DNA from: [Clostridium] asparagiforme DSM 15981
Lineage (GTDB): Bacteria; Bacillota; Clostridia; Lachnospirales; Lachnospiraceae
Assembly: GCA_025149125.1 (NCBI GenBank)
Contig: CP102272.1
Coordinates: forward strand, 3,534,001-3,598,000
Reading direction: 5' to 3'
Length of the DNA: 64,000 nucleotides
Made by a program: the position numbers and the translations under genes. Shown piece after piece: positions 54,715 to 62,149 of this stretch. Each line of letters begins with the position of its first letter. The stretch's first letter is position 1. The notes under the pieces are model-generated. The model ran no database searches and was not told the origin of the DNA. It saw nothing but the letters and a program-made list of their open reading frames with translations.

Positions 54715-55596
54715 ATGTTGGATTTCCGCATTGAAACTTTTTTATGCGTCTGCAAATATATGAACTTTACCAAGGCCTCCACGGCATTAAACATCACCCA
54801 GCCGGCGGTGAGCCAGCATATCCACTACCTGGAGGACGAGTACAGCGCGAAGCTGTTCGAGTACAAGAACCGCAAGCTCTCCCTGACCCCAGCCGGCGAG
54901 GAGCTCTACCGCGCGGCCCTGACCATGAAGCACGACGACCGGATTCTGGCAAAACGCATGAAGCTGGCCGGCCAGCCGGTGCGCAAGCTCTCCTTCGGCG
55001 CCACCCTGACCGTGGGGGAATTCCTCTTTCCCGCCAAAGTGGCCTCCTATCTGGAAGCCAATCCCAGGACCGATATCCGCATGACCATCCGCAACACCCA
55101 TGAGCTTTTGGAGATGATCGACAGCGGCGCCATCGATTTTGCGGTCATCGAGGGGTATTTTCCGATGACCGAATACGGCTACCGCACCTACTCCCTGGAG
55201 CCCTACGCCGCGGTATATAAAACCGGTTACCAGTTCAAATGCGGCCACACGCCGAATTCCATCCGGGATCTCCTCTGCGAACCGCTTTTGATCCGTGAGG
55301 AAGGCTCCGGCACCCGGGAAATCTTGGAGCGCTATCTGGCCGGGACCAATTTGAGCCTGGATGATTTTGAGCACACCCTGGAGGTGGACAGCATCCATGT
55401 GATCAAACAGCTGGCCCTGGCCGGCTGCGGCATCACCTTCCTGTACCAGATCGCCGTGAAGGAAGAGCTGCTGGACGGCCGGCTGGAGCTGGCCCTGCTC
55501 CCGGGCCTGGATGCCAAGCATGAGTTTTCCTTTGTCTGGCGCAAGGACAGTATCTACAAAGACGAATACGACCGGCTGTTCGAGCTGTTCTCCTAG
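54715..55596 (+). CDS. LysR-family transcriptional regulator
   Basis: 293 residues. The winged helix begins MLDFRIETFLCVCKYMNFTK and goes on through TQPAVSQHIHYLEDEYSAKL, a typical LysR start. The effector domain has LSFGATLTVGEFLFP and the GSGTREILERYL motif of the CysB/CbbR-like group. The ATG at 54715 has AAAGGAG 10-11 bp upstream; the frame opens seven codons earlier without a site. It diverges from the purO operon (start codons 330 bp apart) and converges on the ABC permease. Either could be a target, but a link to purine control is unproven. Confidence 0.87.
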   Translation: MLDFRIETFLCVCKYMNFTKASTALNITQPAVSQHIHYLEDEYSAKLFEYKNRKLSLTPAGEELYRAALTMKHDDRILAKRMKLAGQPVRKLSFGATLTVGEFLFPAKVASYLEANPRTDIRMTIRNTHELLEMIDSGAIDFAVIEGYFPMTEYGYRTYSLEPYAAVYKTGYQFKCGHTPNSIRDLLCEPLLIREEGSGTREILERYLAGTNLSLDDFEHTLEVDSIHVIKQLALAGCGITFLYQIAVKEELLDGRLELALLPGLDAKHEFSFVWRKDSIYKDEYDRLFELFS

Positions 55597-55645
55597 GAGA
55601 AAGGCCCGGCCAGCCGGCCGTTTTTCGATTGTACAATGCCTGCCG

Positions 55646-57037
55646 CTACTCGTTGCGGATCGCCGCCAGGGGGCTCAGCTTCATGGCGCGCATTGCCGGC
55701 ATAAAGCCTGCCGCCATACCCACGAAGATAGCGAAAGCCACCGCCGCCAAGGACAGCCACGGCGGCACACGGGACAGATCCCCGGCCATGCCGGTCAGGG
55801 CCTGGGCTCCCACAAACTTGTTGATCAGCAGAGAGACTCCATAGCTTAAGCCGATGCCCAGCACGCCGCCCATAAATCCGATAAAACCGGACTCGATGAG
55901 GAACATGTTGCGGATATTTCCCATATCGCAGCCCAGCACCTTCATCACGCCGATCTCCTTGGTACGCTCGTAGATGGACATCATCATGGTATTAGCGATG
56001 CCGATAGCCGCCACGAACAGGGATACGGCGCCGATGCCGCCCAGCACCGCCTGAACCATGTCGGACTGCTGCTTGGAGCTCTCCAGCCAGTCAATCTGGC
56101 TCTGGACCTGGAAGCCCATGTCCGCCAGCTCCTTCTGCACCTTGGTCACATTGTCCACGTCGTCCACGTAGACCTGGGCGCTGTTGTAGATGAAATAGTT
56201 GTAGGGTTTTCCCTTCTTGTTGGTGGGCTGTCCCGGGATGGCCTTGCCCTTCTTGAACGCCTTCCTCAGCTGAGACTTCATCCCATCCACATCCATGTAA
56301 ATGCGGTAGGAGTAATTGTTCCAGTCGTCCAGACCGCCCTCCTGCACGCCGATGCCGTTCATCATGTATTTCTTGGGCGGTTTGGTCCCGGCGCCGTCCT
56401 CCGAGGGGTACTGGGACTGGTAATAGCCGTCCATGTCAAAGGTGACGAAAAAGGGCCGGCCCATCAGATCCACGTCCGGCAGCTCCCCGGTATCCCAGTA
56501 GCCCTTGCCGGTCTTGGCGTTGTAGAAATCCTGGATCACCGTGTTGCCGAAGAACAGCCCGGTGTCGCCCTTCTGCGGATACTCCCCTTCCCCAAGTTTG
56601 ATCTGCTCAAAGTAGGCGGGGCCCACGCCCTGGATGGTCTCGTACTGCGCCTCGTAGGCCCCCTGGCGCATCAGCACATTGATGCTCAGCACCGGCGAGG
56701 TGCCCGTCACATGTTCCAGGCGGGAAAATTTCTCGATCACCTCGTCCGTGATATAGTTGGGCTCGCTCTTGCCGCCGCTTGACATTCCGCTGGAACCGCC
56801 TCCTATGCTGACCGCGTAGGACTGGCCGTAGGAGTCGCCTGAGCGCACGTCGATGGTGGTCAGGCTGCCCCAGGAGGCGATCTGCTCCATGGTCAGCTCA
56901 TTTAAGCCGATTCCCAGGGACACCATGACCACGATGGACGCCGTGCCGATGATGACCCCCAGAACCGTCAGCGCCGTCCTGAGCTTGCGCCGCCTTAGAT
57001 TGTTCACGCTCATGATCAGAAGATCAGGAAATCTCAT
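55646..57037 (-). CDS. ABC transporter permease, MacB/FtsX family
   Basis: 463 residues. One N-terminal membrane helix (TALTVLGVIIGTASIVVMVSL in parts), a large extracellular MacB periplasmic-core domain of about 250 residues, then three C-terminal helices (VSLFVAAIGIANTMMMSIYERT, MGGVLGIGLSYGV, LAAVAFAIFVGMAAG). The MacB type-VII fold does not import; it works as a mechanical lever. The start at 57037 overlaps the previous gene by 14 bp. It is third in a minus-strand operon with ATPase and extracellular partner genes. Confidence 0.9.
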   Translation of the reverse strand: MRFPDLLIMSVNNLRRRKLRTALTVLGVIIGTASIVVMVSLGIGLNELTMEQIASWGSLTTIDVRSGDSYGQSYAVSIGGGSSGMSSGGKSEPNYITDEVIEKFSRLEHVTGTSPVLSINVLMRQGAYEAQYETIQGVGPAYFEQIKLGEGEYPQKGDTGLFFGNTVIQDFYNAKTGKGYWDTGELPDVDLMGRPFFVTFDMDGYYQSQYPSEDGAGTKPPKKYMMNGIGVQEGGLDDWNNYSYRIYMDVDGMKSQLRKAFKKGKAIPGQPTNKKGKPYNYFIYNSAQVYVDDVDNVTKVQKELADMGFQVQSQIDWLESSKQQSDMVQAVLGGIGAVSLFVAAIGIANTMMMSIYERTKEIGVMKVLGCDMGNIRNMFLIESGFIGFMGGVLGIGLSYGVSLLINKFVGAQALTGMAGDLSRVPPWLSLAAVAFAIFVGMAAGFMPAMRAMKLSPLAAIRNE

Positions 57038-58868
57038 CGTCTATATCCTCTTCTTCCTTTGCCGCTTTGCGCTTCTTCCGGATCCGGATCACCACCACAA
57101 CCACAACGGCCGCCAGTATCACCACGGCCACTCCGATCAGGATTCCATATTTTTGGAATACGGCCTTCACGCCCGTGGACTCAGTTTCCACGGCGCCGTC
57201 CATGTCCCCCATCATGGATTCGTCCCACATCATGTCCTGGGACTCCTCCGTGACCATCAGAGTCAGCTCCTTCTCCACCGGCTCGGCCATGGTGCCGTTC
57301 TCATCCTCATAGGTGATGGTGACCTTGACGGTGCCGTCGTCCATGGTGGGGCTTATGCCGGTGAGCATGGTGTCCACGTTGCCGGTTTCACCGGGCTTGA
57401 TGTTGCCCACATAGGTTTCCACCGTCTTAATGGAATCCGCCGTGAAGGTGGCGGTCACGTTGTAGAGGATCACCTTGCCCGTGTTGTTGATTCCGAACAT
57501 CACGTTGCTCTCAGCCCCGGTGGTGATGCTGTCCGGCATCACGTCGATATTGCTGGTGCTCAGCCTGGCGTACTGCTTCACCGGAATGTCCACCACAATG
57601 GACTCCTCGGCGTTCTTGAACTCCGGGCTGTCGTATTTCTCTTTGATGGTGATGGAGTAGGACCTCTGGTCCACTCCCGCCCTGGCGGTGAACACCGCGC
57701 GCACCTCCGTGCTCTGCCCCGGTCCCATGTCGTCCACCACCATGGAGGAGGAGCCGGACTCCGTGGTGAATACAGCGCTATCGGAAACCTTCTCGGACTC
57801 CAGGTTGAACAGAATGTTGCTGGCGCCCACGTTCTTGGAGGCGTTCTTCATATTTAAAATCAGCTCGAACTCCTCGCCCGCGTAGATCTGCTCGGGCACG
57901 GTGTGGTAGCTGTCCACAATCAGACGGGCCCTGGTGCGGTCGTTGGCATCGAACTCGCCCAGATCGTCCTCTTTGTCCTTGGAGGTGATGTGGACGTAGA
58001 AGGTTCCCTCCTCGGTGTGCAGGTCGCCCTCGCTGCTTAGGCGGAAGGTGACGGTATATTTGATGGGGTAATAACCGGTGTAGGAGTCCTTGCGGATGGC
58101 CATGCTGTAAGGCACGGCCACCGTCTCCCCGTAGGCGATCCGCTCGTAAGTGCGGTCGTAGTTGCCGTCGTTAATCTCAAAGGGGAATTTGGTGTCGTCC
58201 TCGGACAGCCCCATGCTGATGGTCACGTCCTGAACCGTGGTCTCCCGCTTGTTGCGGAAATTCACATTGAAATTCATGACATTGGGATAGGTCCCCCTGG
58301 GCGTGGGCTGATTCTCCCCGATAATGAAATACTTGCCCTCTTTCTTCTCGTCCTCCTCGTCGTCCTCCGCGGTGCTGGAGCTGGTGGAAATCCAGACATT
58401 CACATAGTCGATATCGTTTCCGCCGTCCCACTCGATCAGGATGGGGATACTGTAATAGCCCTGCAGCGCATCCCGGCGCACCCGGGCGGAAATGGAAGCG
58501 CTCTTCACATTGCCCTTCTTGATATTGCCCACGGACTTGGACACAAAGGTATTCTCCGTGATCTCAAAGGGATAATAGTCCACCGTGTAGTCCCCGCTGC
58601 CCCGCTCCTCCCACTGCTGGAAGTCGGTGGTCTCGGCCAGGCTCACGCGAACGTTCTCCATGTCCTCGTCAGTGGCCCGGATGCGGAAGGTGACGGTCAT
58701 GTTCTTACCCACGTTGCCCTTGGGCGCTTTGGTGGTAAATATGTAGTCGTTATCGCTGGCATTGGTGTTGTAGCCCAGCTTGTAGTCTGCCGCAAATGCC
58801 GTGGCCGCGTTGCTCACAACCAGAAACAGCGCAAACGCCCACGCGGTCAAAACTTTACACACTCTCAT
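57024..58868 (-). CDS. Secreted beta-domain protein with C-terminal membrane anchor, ABC transporter partner
   Basis: 614 residues. An N-terminal signal peptide (VCKVLTAWAFALFLVVSNAATAFA, in parts), several tandem CARDB/Ig-like beta domains of about 100 residues each (FRIRATDEDMENVRVSL; FELILNMKNASKNVGASNIL; VMFGINNTGKVILYNVTATF), then a single helix near 575-598 and a basic-acidic cytoplasmic tail (KKRKAAKEEEDIDDE). This resembles COG1361-type S-layer-like proteins. It overlaps the ATPase gene by 4 bp and the permease gene by 14 bp. It likely replaces the MacA-type adaptor of Gram-negatives. Its exact role is inferred. Confidence 0.78.
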   Translation of the reverse strand: MRVCKVLTAWAFALFLVVSNAATAFAADYKLGYNTNASDNDYIFTTKAPKGNVGKNMTVTFRIRATDEDMENVRVSLAETTDFQQWEERGSGDYTVDYYPFEITENTFVSKSVGNIKKGNVKSASISARVRRDALQGYYSIPILIEWDGGNDIDYVNVWISTSSSTAEDDEEDEKKEGKYFIIGENQPTPRGTYPNVMNFNVNFRNKRETTVQDVTISMGLSEDDTKFPFEINDGNYDRTYERIAYGETVAVPYSMAIRKDSYTGYYPIKYTVTFRLSSEGDLHTEEGTFYVHITSKDKEDDLGEFDANDRTRARLIVDSYHTVPEQIYAGEEFELILNMKNASKNVGASNILFNLESEKVSDSAVFTTESGSSSMVVDDMGPGQSTEVRAVFTARAGVDQRSYSITIKEKYDSPEFKNAEESIVVDIPVKQYARLSTSNIDVMPDSITTGAESNVMFGINNTGKVILYNVTATFTADSIKTVETYVGNIKPGETGNVDTMLTGISPTMDDGTVKVTITYEDENGTMAEPVEKELTLMVTEESQDMMWDESMMGDMDGAVETESTGVKAVFQKYGILIGVAVVILAAVVVVVVIRIRKKRKAAKEEEDIDDEIS

Positions 58869-59617
58869 GCTTTCTCTCCCTTTTCTCCTGTTTCTTCCGT
58901 GACGGCGTCCCGGCCGCCCTCCTCAATTCCCACGATTTTTCCATCCACAATACGGATTCTGCGGTCCGCATAGGAGGCAAGGTTGTTGTCGTGGGTAACC
59001 ATCACCAGGGTCTGGTTCTGTTCCCGCACGATCTTCTGCATCAATTTCAGCACCTCCATGGTGGTCCTGGAATCCAGGTTTCCCGTGGGCTCGTCGGCAA
59101 ATATGATCTGCGGATTCACCACCAGGGCCCTGGCGATGCCCACGCGCTGCTGCTGGCCTCCGGACATCTGATTGGGCATATGCTTTGCCTGATCTCCCAC
59201 CCCCACCAGCTCCATAAATTTCTGCGCCGTTTTCATCCGCTCCCGCTTGGAAATCCCACGGAAGGACAGGGGCAGCGCCACGTTCTCGATGGCGTTCATA
59301 GTGTTGAGCAGATTGTAGGCCTGGAATATGAAGCCTACCCGCTGCCTGCGAAAGGTCACCAACTGCTTTTCCGTCAGCTTCTCTATGTGCCTGCCCGCGA
59401 TCTCGATCTCGCCCTTACTGGGCTTCTCCAGGCCGGCCAACATGTTGAGCAGAGTCGACTTTCCGGAACCGGAGGTTCCCACGATGGCCACGAACTCCCC
59501 TTTATAAATCTCAAAATCCACCCCGTTGAGGGCGTAGACCTTGGTCTCTCCCACGCGGTAGATCTTATACAACCTAGACACGCGGATTACCGGCTTTCGC
59601 CGGGTCTCTTCTTCCAT
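58865..59617 (-). CDS. ABC transporter ATP-binding protein, LolD/MacB-type
   Basis: 250 residues. Walker A is GTSGSGKST, the signature is MSGGQQQRVGIARAL, Walker B is IIFADEPTGNLDS, and the H-loop is VMVTHD. The short N-terminal start (VIRVSRLYKIYRVGETKVYAL) is that of the LolD/MacB branch. It powers the permease at 55646 through its FtsX-like helices. The ATG at 59617 has GAGGGA 5 bp upstream. It is the first gene of the operon, preceded by three direct repeats (59708-59736) that look like a response-regulator site. Confidence 0.93.
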   Translation of the reverse strand: MEEETRRKPVIRVSRLYKIYRVGETKVYALNGVDFEIYKGEFVAIVGTSGSGKSTLLNMLAGLEKPSKGEIEIAGRHIEKLTEKQLVTFRRQRVGFIFQAYNLLNTMNAIENVALPLSFRGISKRERMKTAQKFMELVGVGDQAKHMPNQMSGGQQQRVGIARALVVNPQIIFADEPTGNLDSRTTMEVLKLMQKIVREQNQTLVMVTHDNNLASYADRRIRIVDGKIVGIEEGGRDAVTEETGEKGEKA

Positions 59618-59670
59618 CCGCTTCCCTCGCTTTCATATACATTTGTCCTGTATTTGTCATTTCTTCGTCA

Positions 59671-59736
59671 AGTATAACATGGGCCCGTCGCCATGGTCTT
59701 TGGGATTTTCCTTAAACTTCCTTAAATATTCCTTAC
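59671..59736 (-). promoter_or_regulatory. Activator-type promoter region of the ABC operon
   Basis: TATACT (minus strand, 59671-59676) has no good -35 hexamer at 17 bp. Instead three direct repeats of TTTAAGGAA-like sequence begin on the plus strand at 59708, 59718 and 59729 (spacing 10 and 11 bp, third copy one base off). They sit at about -44 to -72. Such helical-turn repeats are typical sites for OmpR/PhoB-type response regulators. Confidence 0.6.
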
Positions 59737-59796
59737 ACGGAAAACAGACAGCCGTTTACCAGTATAACACAAATCCGAAAAAAGTTTAAAAAAATC

Positions 59797-59825
59797 TTGA
59801 CTTATAATGCATTCTGTGTAAGAAT
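59797..59825 (+). promoter_or_regulatory. pyrBI promoter
   Basis: TTGACT (59797-59802), 17 bp, AAGAAT (59820-59825). The leader is about 100 nt and has two small hairpins (GGCAC/GTGCC at 59833-59848; TGGTA/TACCA at 59875-59888) but no T-run, so classic attenuation is not seen. This and the ABC promoter explain the 314-bp gap 59618-59931. Confidence 0.65.
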
Positions 59826-59931
59826 ATGACGAGGCACAAATCAGTGCCATATCTGGCTGGACCGGCTATCGCACTGGTACGTCTACCATTATTTCCAAAA
59901 ACCATAAAAATACATAAAGAAGGAGAAACCC

Positions 59932-60855
59932 ATGAGACATTTATTGAACCCTCTTGACTTCTCTGCGGAAGAAATCGACGATCTTCTGGCGCTGGCGCGG
60001 GACATCGAGGGAAATCTTCCCGGATATTCCCACGTGTGTGACGGCAAAAAGCTGGCCACACTTTTTTACGAGCCCAGCACCAGAACGCGCCTGAGCTTTG
60101 AAGCGGCCATGCTGAATCTGGGCGGCAGCGTGTTAGGCTTTGCCTCCGCCACCTCCAGCTCCGCCGCCAAGGGCGAGAGCGTTGCCGACACCATCCGCAT
60201 GATCTCCTGCTATGCCGATATCTGCGCCATGCGCCACCCCAAGGAAGGCGCCGCGTACGTGGCAGCGCAGAAGGCCAGTATCCCGGTGATTAACGCGGGC
60301 GACGGCGGTCATCAGCACCCCACCCAGACGCTGACCGACTTAATGACTATCCGCTCCTTACAGGGCCGTCTGGACAACCTGACCATCGGACTGTGCGGCG
60401 ACTTAAAGTTCGGGCGCACCGTGCACTCCTTAATCAACGCCATGGTCCGCTATCCGGGCGTTAAGTTCATCCTGATCTCCCCCGAGGAGCTGCGTATCCC
60501 GGACAGCATCCGCGAGGACGTGCTGGAAGCCAACAATATCCCCTTTGAGGAAGTGGGCAGCCTGGACGACGCCATCGGTTCCCTGGACATCCTCTACATG
60601 ACCCGCGTTCAGAAGGAGCGCTTCTTCAACGAGGAGGACTACATCCGCCTGAAGGACTGCTACATCCTGGACAAGAAGAAAATGAAACTGGCCAAGAAGG
60701 ACATGTACGTGCTCCATCCCCTTCCCCGCGTCAACGAGATCTCCGTGGAGGTGGACGACGACCCGAGAGCCGCCTACTTTAAGCAGGCCCAGTACGGCGT
60801 ATATGTGCGTATGGCACTGATCATGACATTACTGGAGGTGAAAAAGCCATGTTAA
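59932..60855 (+). CDS. pyrB: Aspartate carbamoyltransferase, catalytic chain
   Basis: 307 residues, the usual length. Carbamoyl-phosphate site STRTRLSFE, the HPTQTLTDL block and the aspartate site [10 protein letters not shown] are intact. It commits carbamoyl phosphate and aspartate to pyrimidine synthesis in the cytoplasm. The ATG at 59932 has AAGGAG 7 bp upstream. It overlaps pyrI by 7 bp, so a dodecameric E. coli-type enzyme is expected, rather than the unregulated trimer of Bacillus. Confidence 0.97.
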   Translation: MRHLLNPLDFSAEEIDDLLALARDIEGNLPGYSHVCDGKKLATLFYEPSTRTRLSFEAAMLNLGGSVLGFASATSSSAAKGESVADTIRMISCYADICAMRHPKEGAAYVAAQKASIPVINAGDGGHQHPTQTLTDLMTIRSLQGRLDNLTIGLCGDLKFGRTVHSLINAMVRYPGVKFILISPEELRIPDSIREDVLEANNIPFEEVGSLDDAIGSLDILYMTRVQKERFFNEEDYIRLKDCYILDKKKMKLAKKDMYVLHPLPRVNEISVEVDDDPRAAYFKQAQYGVYVRMALIMTLLEVKKPC

Positions 60856-61280
60856 ACATCAGCGGACTGAAGGAAGGCATCGTGCTGGACCACATCGAGG
60901 CCGGCAAGAGCCTTGATATCTACTATCACCTGGGCTTAGACAAGCTAGAATGCCAGGTGGCCATCATCAAGAACGCCCGCAGCAATAAAATGGGCCGCAA
61001 GGACATCATTAAGATCGAGGGCGGTCTGGACGTTGTGGATCTGGACATGCTGGGCTACATTGACCACAACATCACGGTCAACATCATCCGGGACGACCGC
61101 ATCGTTGAGAAGAAGGCCCTGAAGCTGCCCAAGAAGATCGTCAATGTGATTCACTGCAAGAATCCGCGCTGCATCACCTCCATCGAGCAGGAGCTTCCCC
61201 ACATCTTCTATCTGGCGGATGAAAAAAGCGAGACCTACCGCTGCCAATACTGTGAAGAAAAGTACAGCGAATACAAATAA
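60849..61280 (+). CDS. pyrI: Aspartate carbamoyltransferase, regulatory chain
   Basis: 143 residues. The allosteric domain ([18 protein letters not shown]) is followed by the zinc domain with Cys103, Cys108, Cys132 and Cys135 (C-x4-C and C-x2-C), all four present. It binds CTP/ATP and holds the catalytic trimers together. The ATG at 60849 has GGAGG 10 bp upstream, inside the end of pyrB. A strong terminator follows. PyrI is scattered in clostridia and absent from Bacillus. Confidence 0.96.
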   Translation: MLNISGLKEGIVLDHIEAGKSLDIYYHLGLDKLECQVAIIKNARSNKMGRKDIIKIEGGLDVVDLDMLGYIDHNITVNIIRDDRIVEKKALKLPKKIVNVIHCKNPRCITSIEQELPHIFYLADEKSETYRCQYCEEKYSEYK

Positions 61281-61300
61281 ATATCTCAATGGGTTAAAAA

Positions 61301-61334
61301 ACACACCGACGGGACGCGCCCGCGGTGTGTTTTT
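61301..61334 (+). terminator. pyrBI terminator
   Basis: ACACACCG (61301-61308) plus CGGG (61310-61313) pair with CCCG (61319-61322) and CGGTGTGT (61323-61330), with one bulged A and a 5-nt loop, followed by a T-run to 61334. It also faces the convergent VOC gene, with an A-run on the other side. Confidence 0.85.
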
Positions 61335-61358
61335 GTCTGTGAAGCGATTGGTTACGGT

Positions 61359-61724
61359 TTATTTGGCGGGCACGATCTCGATCCAGTAGCCGTCCGGATC
61401 GGAGATAAAATAGATGCCCATGGAAGGATTCTCAAAGCAGATGCAGCCCATGGCCTCATGGTGCCTGTGAACCGCCTCATAATCGTCCACGTGGAACGCC
61501 AGGTGGAACTCGCATTCCCCCAGATTGTAGGGCTCCGTGCGGTCCTTAAGCCAGGTCAGCTCCAGGGTGAAATCGCTGACGCCGTCCCCCAGATAGACCA
61601 GCTTGAAGGAACCGTCGGACGCCGTCTTCTCCCGCACCGGCTGCAGACCCAGGGCTTCCTTATAAAAGGACAGGCTCTTCTCCAGATCCAGCACATTAAA
61701 ATTGAAATGATTAAATTTTACCAT
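61359..61724 (-). CDS. VOC superfamily protein (glyoxalase I-like)
   Basis: 121 residues. Beta-alpha-beta-beta-beta repeats typical of the vicinal-oxygen-chelate fold: it begins MVKFNHFNFNVLDLEKSLSF, then YKEALGL, the central FTLELTWLKDRTEPYNLGE block and the closing YFISDPDGYWIEIVP. A metal site could be formed by His5, Glu (ELTW), His (FHLAFHV) and Glu (IEIVP), as in glyoxalase I, which detoxifies methylglyoxal. The ATG at 61724 has AAGGAGG 8 bp upstream; the frame from 61781 lacks a site. Assignment as lactoylglutathione lyase is plausible only. Confidence 0.85.
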   Translation of the reverse strand: MVKFNHFNFNVLDLEKSLSFYKEALGLQPVREKTASDGSFKLVYLGDGVSDFTLELTWLKDRTEPYNLGECEFHLAFHVDDYEAVHRHHEAMGCICFENPSMGIYFISDPDGYWIEIVPAK

Positions 61725-61948
61725 CGCATAAACCTCCTTCTGCGGGCAGCCGCCCGCGGGATATCGCCAATGAACGGTCACCCGCGCCGCCCCTTTTTGA
61801 TAGTACGGATGAAGGTATTATAAGTACGCGGACCGCAAAAGTCAATCCTTTTTCGCCCGCCTGACGGTGTCCAAGACAAACGGGGGCGGAACGGGCGCAT
61901 AACGGGCGCGCACGGCAAATCATGGTGGAAATATTTCCCGAATAATGT

Positions 61949-62070
61949 TATAATCAGGGAAACGCAATGCTTATCATCAGCCTGGCGGCTGGTGATAAAG
62001 TATAATCAGGGAAACCTAATGCTTATCATCAGTCTGGCGGCTGGTGATAAAGTATAGTTAGGGGAATGCA
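61949..62070. repeat. 52-bp tandem repeat, each copy with a hairpin and a TATAAT
   Basis: Unit 1 is 61949-62000 and unit 2 is 62001-62052; they differ at only three positions. A third, degraded copy begins at 62053. Each full unit starts TATAATCAGGGAAAC and contains TTATCATCAGYC-tggc-GGCTGGTGATAA (61971-61998 and 62023-62050), a 12-bp stem with a wobble pair or two and a 4-nt loop. A 12-bp palindrome, GGAAATATTTCC, lies just upstream at 61927-61938. They fill most of the 425-bp gap before the next gene; no coding sequence is seen in it. Confidence 0.8.
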
Positions 62071-62149
62071 GTGCTTGTCCTTCCCGGGCGTCTGGCGGGG
62101 GCAAATGCGCTGTGTTATGTAATATGACACTGGAAGGTATCGGATTACT

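Noticed and set aside
55603..55625. GC-rich palindromic sequence followed by TTTTT after the LysR gene
   Set aside because: The repeats GGCC/CCGG allow only 4-bp stems; T5 is present but a convincing terminator hairpin is not.
59786..60061. A 91-residue minus-strand frame over the pyrB promoter and start
   Set aside because: Antisense to conserved pyrB; it contains the pyrBI promoter and has no homologous features.
61949..62070. Possible CRISPR array
   Set aside because: Units are directly adjacent with no spacers, there are only two and a part, and no cas gene is near.
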